Source of the DNA: a virus
DNA: 47,948 bases
Virus record (IMG/VR): IMGVR_UViG_3300029990_000012
Location: 1-47,948 of that record
Reading direction: 5' to 3' (one strand)
Shown here: one piece after another, positions 29,852 through 37,300 of the stretch
Layout of the letters: the number at the start of each line of letters is the position of its first letter
How positions within the stretch are numbered: the first letter of the stretch is position 1
Translations under genes and position numbers: made by a program
Notes under the pieces: generated by a model
The model's input: the letters and a program-made list of their open reading frames with translations, nothing else
What the model was told of the DNA's origin: nothing
The model's database searches: none

Positions 29852-30302
29852 CCTAAGCACAGCAGAAGACAGGGTACGCCTTAATATTGGGGACACTTCA
29901 GATATTGCATTCTTAACTACTGCTGAAATTACGTACTCATTATCTGTAAATAACAACAACGAGAATGCAGCAACTAAGCAATGTGCACAATTTATTCTTG
30001 CCAGAATGGCCTACTCGGGCCATGAGCGCCTAGATAAGCTGGAATTTTATGGTGACACTGTTTTCAACCAGTATATGCGCTTCCTGAAGGAAGTAGTAAA
30101 CAACCCAACATATAATGCTACAGCAGGAATTTATGTAGGAGGCCAAGACCTTTTGGATGTCCAAGCCAATCTACAAGATTCTACCCTTGTACAAAAACGC
30201 ATCATCAATTATCCGAAGGATAGCTACCGTGATGATGATAAGTCGCTATACAATGTTCCCGACATCGAAGAAGACGGCTATAACTACTTCAGTAACTATT
30301 AA
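29838..30302 (+). CDS. Head-tail connector protein
   Basis: A 154-residue helical protein starting MATLDLSTAEDRVRLNIGDT, then FLTTAEITYSLSVNNNNENA and a helix KQCAQFILARMAYSG, typical of the adaptor proteins that bind beneath the portal. AAGGAG precedes the ATG, within the end of the nuclease gene. Order (capsid, connector, stopper, completion, terminator, tube) supports the call. Confidence 0.7.
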   Translation: MATLDLSTAEDRVRLNIGDTSDIAFLTTAEITYSLSVNNNNENAATKQCAQFILARMAYSGHERLDKLEFYGDTVFNQYMRFLKEVVNNPTYNATAGIYVGGQDLLDVQANLQDSTLVQKRIINYPKDSYRDDDKSLYNVPDIEEDGYNYFSNY

Positions 30303-30311
30303 GGAGACATA

Positions 30312-30704
30312 ATGCTTTCTAGTCTCTATAGAATGGTCTACGGTATCCTTGCAAGAGAAGGCGCTACAGCCACACTTACGCAACTTGGAGCCACAGGCAC
30401 CTATGACCCAACTACATCGTCCTACACGCCTGCTACGCCAGTTACAACCACTGTTAAAGTTGTCCTACTAGACTACTCTGCTACAACTAGCGGACTAACT
30501 ACTAGAGATGGATGCCTAATTGAAGACGGCGATAAACAATGTTATATGGATGCAAAAACTAATGGTGTTGACCTCACAGTTAAGCCCTCCCCTGCTGGGG
30601 ATACAATTACTGTTGCTGGCGTAGTCTGGAGGATTATGGGTGTTAAAGAGTATAACCCTTCGGGTAGTTATACAATTATGTACGACCTACTGCTGAGAAG
30701 CTAA
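30312..30704 (+). CDS. Head-tail joining (stopper-like) protein
   Basis: A 130-residue beta-rich protein with TVKVVLLDYSATTSGLTTRD, DGDKQCYMDAKTNGVDLTVK and WRIMGVKEYNPSG, resembling head-tail stopper barrels. AAGGAG precedes the ATG. It lies one base from the next gene. Confidence 0.65.
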   Translation: MLSSLYRMVYGILAREGATATLTQLGATGTYDPTTSSYTPATPVTTTVKVVLLDYSATTSGLTTRDGCLIEDGDKQCYMDAKTNGVDLTVKPSPAGDTITVAGVVWRIMGVKEYNPSGSYTIMYDLLLRS

Positions 30705-30705
30705 T

Positions 30706-31140
30706 ATGGCCTCAGATTTCTTTAGTGACATAAAATTGTGGACAGAAGAGGCTACCACAGAAGTAGCCGCAGAAGTTGCAGCCACAACAAGAACAATTTT
30801 CACCATGGTCATAGATAGATCACCAAAATTGACTGGTCGATTCTTAAATAATTGGCATGTTGGGCCAACAGATGTTAATTACTCTGTAATGGGGGTGTCC
30901 GATTGGGATGCAAAAATTGCGGAGATTAACGCAACAATCACCGCAGATTATTTCCTAACTCACAAACAAGCCTACTTAGTCAATAATGTATTCTACGCAG
31001 ATAAAGTTGAGTATGGCTGGCCAGGTGGTCGGATGGGATATGCCCCTGTGGGAGACACTATTATGAAACTAGCAAAGATTGGCGATGGCTCTGCTCCAGT
31101 TGGACAAACACTTGGGGCTATTATGGGAGGGATTGTTTAA
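30706..31140 (+). CDS. HK97 gp10-like tail completion/neck protein
   Basis: A 144-residue protein with the pattern of the HK97 gp10 or minor tail Z family: an N-terminal helix, MVIDRSPKLTGRFLNNWHVG, then ITADYFLTHKQAYLVNNVFYADKVEYGWP. The RSPVxTGxLrnsW and NNxxYAxxvEyG elements are diagnostic. Its stop overlaps the next ATG. Confidence 0.8.
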   Translation: MASDFFSDIKLWTEEATTEVAAEVAATTRTIFTMVIDRSPKLTGRFLNNWHVGPTDVNYSVMGVSDWDAKIAEINATITADYFLTHKQAYLVNNVFYADKVEYGWPGGRMGYAPVGDTIMKLAKIGDGSAPVGQTLGAIMGGIV

Positions 31141-31556
31141 TGTCTCAGTTAAATGTGCGTAATGCCTTGGAGACTAAACTAAAAGAATTTGCGCAATCAA
31201 AGAGTGTTGGCGTGTGTTGGGAGAATATAAAATTTATACCAACAGACCCTAAATTTCTAAGAGCAACAATATTTCCTTCTCCAACACAAGACCCCTCCTT
31301 TGGTAATAGGCATCGTCGTTACTTCGGATTGCTTAGAGTGACATATTATACTAAGGACTTCAATAGTGGAATGGGATCAACTATAGCATTTGTTGATAGC
31401 CTAGTAGATTATTTTCCAAGGGGTTTGCAAGTTACAGCGGGAACTCTTACTACCAACATAACTAACACCGCAAGTGTGACTATGCCTGGATATGAAGGTG
31501 CCTACATGTTTATTGTTGTAGACATCCCCTACCGAGCAGATGAGATTTCTGCATAG
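31140..31556 (+). CDS. Tail terminator-like protein
   Basis: A 138-residue protein of the gpU/DUF4128-like type: an N-terminal helix (LNVRNALETKLKEFAQ), a middle RYFGLLRVTYYTKDFNSG, FVDSLVDYFPRGLQV and a beta C-terminus ending PYRADE. It would cap the tail tube and join it to the head. It starts at TAATG overlapping the previous stop. Confidence 0.75.
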   Translation: MSQLNVRNALETKLKEFAQSKSVGVCWENIKFIPTDPKFLRATIFPSPTQDPSFGNRHRRYFGLLRVTYYTKDFNSGMGSTIAFVDSLVDYFPRGLQVTAGTLTTNITNTASVTMPGYEGAYMFIVVDIPYRADEISA

Positions 31557-31590
31557 CAATATCTTAATAATAATAAATTCTCTCACAGCC

Positions 31591-31634
31591 TTGACATACT
31601 GTTAAAGTTGTGGTATAATTGTTGTATAACAATT
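31591..31634 (+). promoter_or_regulatory. Perfect promoter with operator-like palindrome
   Basis: TTGACA (31591-31596), 17 bases with TGG extension, TATAAT (31614-31619). A palindrome AATTGTT-GTAT-AACAATT (31617-31634) overlaps the -10 and start site. The arms resemble those of the lac operator. It drives the HNH gene at 31647 and may be repressor-controlled. Confidence 0.8.
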
Positions 31635-31646
31635 GAAGAGGATGCC

Positions 31647-32342
31647 ATGACAAAACGTAAAGACTATGCCGGTAATAAATATGGCCGACTCACAGCAAAA
31701 GAGTTTTCTCATTCAGAGAATGGCACGACATTCTGGGTATTCGTTTGTGAGTGTGGAACAGAGGTTACGCGTAGAGTTAATAATGTAACCTCTGGAAATA
31801 CAACAAGTTGTGGCTGCTATAAGACAGAAGTTATGTCTGAATACGATAGAACAACCCACGGCCTTTACTACACACCGTTTTGGCATTGTTTTCATGGGGC
31901 TAGACACCGTTGTGAGAATACCAATGACACCGACTACAAAGACTATGGTGGTCGTGGAATTAAGTTTTGTTGGGAATCCTTAGAAGAATTTGCTGGAGAT
32001 TTGCAGGACACGTATTTTACAGGCGCAACATTAGAGCGTATTGATGTAGATGGGAACTACTGCAAAGAAAACTGTAAATGGGAAACACGAAAGAAACAGG
32101 CAAGGAATAGGAGGAAAACAAAGTCCAACACATCTGGAGTTACAGGTGTTGGCTTTAATGCAGAAGATAATAGGTGGTTTGCTCACTGGAGGTCATTAGA
32201 CGGTAAGCACGAATCAAAATCATTTTCTGCTAGGAAGTACGGTAATAACGTTGCCTTTGAACTTGCATGCGCTGCAAGAACACACGCAATTGAGAAACTT
32301 AATTCCGATGGTGCGGGATATTCTGAAAAACATGGTTTATAA
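31647..32342 (+). CDS. HNH-type homing endonuclease (zinc N-terminus, AP2-like C-terminus)
   Basis: A 231-residue protein. N-terminal YGRLTAKEFSH, VCECGTEVTRR and TSCGC make a zinc-binding module. A central PFWHCFHGARHRCEN, YKDYGGRGIKF, LERIDVDGNYCKENCKWETR is the HNH-like core. The C-terminal part has TSGVTGVGFNAEDNRWFAHW, an AP2-like DNA-binding fold. It is the intact paralogue of the amber-interrupted gene at 5174-5899. It sits between tail terminator and tail tube genes. The ATG at 31647 has AGAGG upstream. Confidence 0.88.
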   Translation: MTKRKDYAGNKYGRLTAKEFSHSENGTTFWVFVCECGTEVTRRVNNVTSGNTTSCGCYKTEVMSEYDRTTHGLYYTPFWHCFHGARHRCENTNDTDYKDYGGRGIKFCWESLEEFAGDLQDTYFTGATLERIDVDGNYCKENCKWETRKKQARNRRKTKSNTSGVTGVGFNAEDNRWFAHWRSLDGKHESKSFSARKYGNNVAFELACAARTHAIEKLNSDGAGYSEKHGL

Positions 32343-32356
32343 CAAAAGGAAATGAT

Positions 32357-33553
32357 ATGAGCATACCTTCCGGGGTCAATAAAAGCTGCATCTATAGTAA
32401 AGAAACTGTTTGGGGTACAGCCCCTCTTGCCAATTCAGGTAAGTACATTCGTCGTACAACTCTTGATCTTAATCTTACACGAGATAGTTTTCAGAGTGCT
32501 GAAATTAGCTCTACTGCGCAGACCTCTGATATGCGACTTGGTAGTGACAAAGTAGACGGCACACTAAATGGTGAATTGTCTCCTGGCAGCTATAGCGACT
32601 TCTTCGCGTCGCTTCTTCGCGGAACGTGGGCATCAGTTGTCACAGCTACAGCACTAACTATTGCGTCGGCAGCAACTGGCAATAAGTTGATTCGTAGCGC
32701 AGGTAGCTGGATTACCCTTGGCTTCAAAGTTGGTGACTTAGTTAATGTTAGTGGCTTTACAACTACTGCTGTTGGTAATAACAAATCTGCTCTCATTACA
32801 GTGCTTACTGCTACAGATATGTCGCTTGACATTAATAGTGTTACCCTTGTTACTAAAGCAGAGGGGGATAGTGTTACAGTAGCAGTTGCAGGTAAGAAGT
32901 TGATTGTTCCGCTTACCCCTTCGGGGCGTACTGACGAATCATACACTATTGAACAGTTCTATGACAACATTGGTGTTAGCCGCCTTGCTACTGGTGTGAA
33001 GATTAGCACTGCTGCTGTCAAGGTTGCACCTAATGCAATGACCACAGTCGATTTTGGACTTACTGGTAAGAATGTTGAATCCACCAGTTCTGCGTATTTT
33101 ACCACGCCTACTGCTGCTTCAACTACCTCTATCTTCTCTGGTAATTCTGGTTTGCTGCTGGTTGATGGTGTTCCACAGGCAGTTGTTACAGGTCTTAATT
33201 TTACCATTACAGGTAATACAGAGGCTGGTGTTGTTATTGGTAACCGTAATCCAGCAGCGATCTTCCTCGGTCGTGTTGGGGCAACTGGTGAATTTACTGC
33301 ATACTTTACAGACGATACTATCTTTACTAAGTTCAAGAATGAACAAGGTATCTCGCTTGTGTATAAGTTTGTTGGGGATACCAACGAGACAATGGTTATT
33401 AAGTTCCCACGAATCAAGCTCAGTGGATCGTCTGTTGACGATAAGGAAGTTGGTGGTTGTATTCAGACTATCCCATTCACTGCGTTGCTGAACAATGGCG
33501 TTGATACCACTATTGAACAAAGCACTGTCGTTATTATTGATTCTGTAGCATAA
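32357..33553 (+). CDS. Major tail tube protein
   Basis: A 398-residue protein of the Phage_tube_2 type: SKETVWGTAPLANSGKYIRR, TLDLNLTRDSFQSAEI, GTLNGELSPGSYSDFFASLL at the N-terminus, then repeated beta segments, possibly including an Ig-like insertion around residues 95-170. It ends with KFPRIKLSGSSVDDKEVGG and a hydrophobic strand. Its position between tail terminator and chaperone genes and the strong terminator after it fit a highly expressed tube protein. Confidence 0.88.
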   Translation: MSIPSGVNKSCIYSKETVWGTAPLANSGKYIRRTTLDLNLTRDSFQSAEISSTAQTSDMRLGSDKVDGTLNGELSPGSYSDFFASLLRGTWASVVTATALTIASAATGNKLIRSAGSWITLGFKVGDLVNVSGFTTTAVGNNKSALITVLTATDMSLDINSVTLVTKAEGDSVTVAVAGKKLIVPLTPSGRTDESYTIEQFYDNIGVSRLATGVKISTAAVKVAPNAMTTVDFGLTGKNVESTSSAYFTTPTAASTTSIFSGNSGLLLVDGVPQAVVTGLNFTITGNTEAGVVIGNRNPAAIFLGRVGATGEFTAYFTDDTIFTKFKNEQGISLVYKFVGDTNETMVIKFPRIKLSGSSVDDKEVGGCIQTIPFTALLNNGVDTTIEQSTVVIIDSVA

Positions 33554-33558
33554 CATTA

Positions 33559-33587
33559 TAGCGGGGCATTGCCCCGCTATTTCTTTC
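33559..33587 (+). terminator. Terminator after the tail tube gene
   Basis: TAGCGGGGC-ATT-GCCCCGCTA (9 bp) followed by TTTCTTTC. Confidence 0.88.
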
Positions 33588-33605
33588 TTAACATAAGGAG
33601 TAAAC

Positions 33606-33998
33606 ATGGACTTTAAAAAGAATTTTGATACCATTTCTGCCGCTGAAAAAGGAATGGACTATGTTGTAAAAGATTTCGATGAAATTGAGACAGATGTTGT
33701 AGTTTCAATTATCGGGGTTGGTAGTCGCGTGTTTAAGCAGGCCAAGTCAAAGATTGATAACCAAGAGTCCATTTATGCTCGCAAGGGCAAGAAAATGGAT
33801 GATGATGTTAGTAATGAATTGTGGGTAGAACTTTTGGCTAAATGTACTAAGGGATGGATCAATGTTGAAGAGGGCGGAAAGCCGGTGGAATTCTCTTATG
33901 ACAACGCTATTCATATGTACACTGCGTATCCATTTCTTCGTAATCAGATTCTTGCAGCGATTCACGACGTAAAGGCAATGCTTGAGGGAAACTCCTAG
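33606..33998 (+). CDS. Tail assembly chaperone, short form (gpG-like)
   Basis: A 130-residue acidic protein (MDFKKNFDTISAAEKGMDYV) directly before the tape measure gene, the place of lambda G. It ends MLEGNS with TAG at 33996-33998. A GGGAAAC slippery site four bases before that stop allows a longer product (33606-34342). Chaperones of this class bind the tape measure protein and recruit tube subunits. AAGGAG precedes the ATG. Confidence 0.85.
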   Translation: MDFKKNFDTISAAEKGMDYVVKDFDEIETDVVVSIIGVGSRVFKQAKSKIDNQESIYARKGKKMDDDVSNELWVELLAKCTKGWINVEEGGKPVEFSYDNAIHMYTAYPFLRNQILAAIHDVKAMLEGNS

Positions 33999-34342
33999 AG
34001 CTACGCCACTATGCTGAAGAGACATTCAAGATTCATAAAGCAGATAAGAGTGGCGTAGCCCCAATAGTAACCTTTAATAAAGTTAAAGAGATAACCAATA
34101 TTACACCTCCCGAATTACAAGAATACCTTGACTTAGAAATGCCTGTTGAGTTTCATTCTTATTGGGAGGACTTCTTGCAACTTACCAGCAAGAGGCATTG
34201 TTCTGAGTCTGGATTCTCTCCTATAACATTTGTTGATATAGCTGCTTGGTGTAGAGTTGTTAATGTAGAGGTTAGCCAGCTGTGGTTAGATGTTATAGAC
34301 GCCTTAGATCAAGTATGGCTTAGAGTGCAATCACAAAAATAA
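33606..34342 (+). CDS. Tail assembly chaperone, -1 frameshift form (gpGT-like)
   Basis: Predicted 245-residue fusion: 129 residues of the short form, then -1 slippage at GGGAAAC (33986-33992), then 116 residues from LLELRHYAEETFKIHK to DQVWLRVQSQK. The extension has no start codon or ribosome binding site of its own near its beginning and is fully open in the -1 frame up to the TAA at 34340-34342. A TrpTyr-containing C-terminal helix pattern resembles GT extensions. In lambda the GT form binds tube protein through its T domain. Confidence 0.85.
33986..34059 (+). promoter_or_regulatory. Programmed -1 frameshift signal
   Basis: Slippery heptamer G-GGA-AAC at 33986-33992 in the correct phase. 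After a 7-base spacer containing the TAG stop comes a perfect 11-bp stem, GCTACGCCACT (34000-34010) with AGTGGCGTAGC (34049-34059), loop 38 bases. Slippery site, spacing and stem together are a textbook signal. Confidence 0.92.
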
Positions 34343-34389
34343 ACAAGAATCTTGGAGATGCCTAAAGGCTTCCTTCGTAAAGGACTAAA

Positions 34390-37300
34390 ATGGACGTAAA
34401 GAAACTTAGTGTAGTTGTAGAGCAGACTGGTATTGCTCCTACAGCCAAGAATCTTGAAAGCCTTGCAAAAGCCTCCGATAACGCCGCCCCGGCTGTCGAG
34501 AGGCTTTCTTCTTCGCTAAAAGGGTTCAAATCAGTTAATATTGACTCTTTTGCTACGCAACTACAGCAATTAGCCACAGCAATTAAAGATATCAAGACAA
34601 GCACTTCAGGCATGGCAGATATTGCTAAAAACATTGGTGGTTTATCTGTTAACCTAACTAATATTGCAAATGCTACTGATCGATTATCTGCAAAGACTAG
34701 CGATGTGTCTGCATATGTAGCACAGATTAAAGCATTACGAGTTGAACTAGAGGGAATGAAGGGTCTTAGTGTAAATATTGGTAAGGTAACAACTTCAGGC
34801 TCTAGTTCTAGTAAAGCCTCCTCTGTTGTCTCTTCAGCTAATACTGAAGCAACAGACTCTTTGACTAAGGCACAACAGCGCTTGGCAACGCAGATTGAGC
34901 GAACTGCCATGATGGTTGGCAAGCAAAAGAGCGAGTATCTTGCTCTACGTGCTGCCCAAGAGGGCATTACAGATATCACAGCAAAACATATTACAACTAT
35001 TGCATCTGCTGAAAAGACTACTGGTAAATATGTAATGTCAACAAGGGAACTAAATGCGGCAATGCGCATGGTTCCTGCACAGTTTACAGATATTGCAACA
35101 CAGTTGGCGGGTGGACAGAGTCCTATGCTTATTATGTTGCAACAAGGTGGACAGTTGAAGGACATGTTTCATGGGCTAGGGCCAATGCTGAAGAATGTTG
35201 GCGGGATGGTGCTTAATTTTATAGTTAGTCCATTTACTCTTGCCATAGGAGCAATTGCAGGAGTCGTATACGCACTTTATACAAGTCAGTCTGAACTGTC
35301 TGCATTTAATAAAGTAATGACTACTACTAATGGAATCTCTGGTATGTCTACAGAGAATTTCTATAAGATGAGAGATTCAATTTCATCAGTTGCAGGAACG
35401 CAAGGAAAGGCATCCGATGCATTGCTTGCAATTGCTGGAAGCAGTAAGTTAGCAGGACTTAATGTGGAATCCATTGGCATAGCTGCCGTTAAGATGGAGG
35501 CATTAACGGGCCAGTCGGTTGAGGATACAGTAAAGCAGTTTGAGTCTCTTGGAGAAAAGCCATCAGAGGCAATATTAAAATTAAATGATAAGTATCATTT
35601 CTTAACAGCATCTACTTACGACAATATTACAGCCTTGGAAAAACAGGGCAATATGTTTGGGGCTACAAAAGCAGCGGCGCAAGCCTTTCAAGACGCTATT
35701 GATAAAATGACTACAGAATCAATTGCTAAGGCAGGCTATATTGAGCGCAGTTGGTACGCCATCAAGAAGGCAATCGTTGGTGCAAAGGATGCAGCCCTTT
35801 CTTGGGGATCAGACGATCCCAATAAGCCTATTGCAGCACTAGATAGAACTATTGCTAATATTCAGAAAAATATTAGTGAGATGAAAAGAACAGGTTCTGT
35901 AGAGTTATTTGGAGTTGGATTGAATGAAAGTGAATCTCAATTAGCCTCTCTTATGAAACAACGAGAGCAGTTGAGAATTAACCTGTCAACCCAAACGTCT
36001 ATGGTTAAGGCGCAGTCTGATGAAGTAAAAGAAGCCGAGAGAGCTAATAAATCACGCTCAGAGTTTGGCAAGATTACAGAATCAAACATGTCCAAAGAGG
36101 CAAAGAAGCTAAAAGAAATAAATGATCTTAAGAAGTCATATGAAGGACTTGGTAATAAAACCTCTCAAGACAAAACAGACTATCAAGCAAATTTAGAAGC
36201 TATCAACGAAAAGTATAAAGACAAGTCTACCTCTGGAGCTAAGAATGACATGGCCCAGATTTATTCTGCTCGTATAGCTGAAGCCAAAGATTATTCAGAA
36301 ACACAAATTAAGATTGTTAAGGATAGGCTCACAGAGCAGAAAATTACAGAAGAAACAGCAGCTAGTGATATTCTTATTCTTCAAACACAGTCCTCTGATA
36401 AGCGTGTAAAACTTCTTGAGGAGCAATACAGCAAGACTAAGGATATTGGAGACAAGGCAAAAATTAACGAAGGTATTAAGGCTGCTCTTAATGAGTCAGA
36501 AAAAGCATGGGCAGATTATACAGCAGCTTTAGCTAAAATGTCTAAAGAGTATCAATCATACCAGAACAGTGTTGTTGGCAATGCATCAAAAGTTGCAGAT
36601 AAGCTTGAAGAAGAAAATGATGCTATTCGCCTACAGATTGATAATCTGGGAGTTAGTGAAGCACAGCAAGGTAGGAATGAGGCCCAGAAGCTCAGGGTGG
36701 CCGCTGCTGCTGATTACGCTGCTGCGGCAATACTACGAGAGGCGTATGCCATTAGAGAGGCTACAGGGGCCTCTATGGAGGCTATTAGCCACTATCCTGC
36801 CCTTGCAGATGCTATAGAAAAAACTGGTGATAAGATCACAGCACAGGCTGACCTTCGTTTAGAAAAAGGAATGAAGGAAAACCAAGCAGAGATAGAAAAG
36901 GGCTGGAAGAAGACAAACGAAAAGATTTCTGACAATATCACGGATGCTTTAATGAAGGGGTTTGAAAAAGGAAAGACGCTTGCTCAGAATTTCCGTGATA
37001 CCCTTACAAATATGTTTAAAACGCTTGTGTTGCGACCAACTGTTCAAGCAATTGTTACAGGAGGTATGGGGCTAGTTGGTATGTCTACTGCACAAGCAGC
37101 AGGATCAACGGCGTCTACTGTTGGTGGTATTGGTAATATTGCTTCTATGGGGAATAGTGCTTGGGGAGCTTATACAGGTGGAATCGGATCGGCATATGGA
37201 GCTTTTGCTAACTCAAGTGTTGGGGCAGGATTAGGGCTGTCTACTGCACAAGCAGCAGGGTATATGGCCCCTGTGTACGGCGAAGGTGGGGCATTGCTGT

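Noticed and set aside
33119-33634. Leftward 171-codon frame opposite the tail tube gene
   Set aside because: Spans a terminator and the start of the chaperone gene on the other strand; no ribosome site.
34362-35165. Leftward 267-codon frame opposite the tape measure gene
   Set aside because: Antisense to the conserved gpH-like N-terminus, Ser/Val/Ala-rich shadow with no ribosome site.
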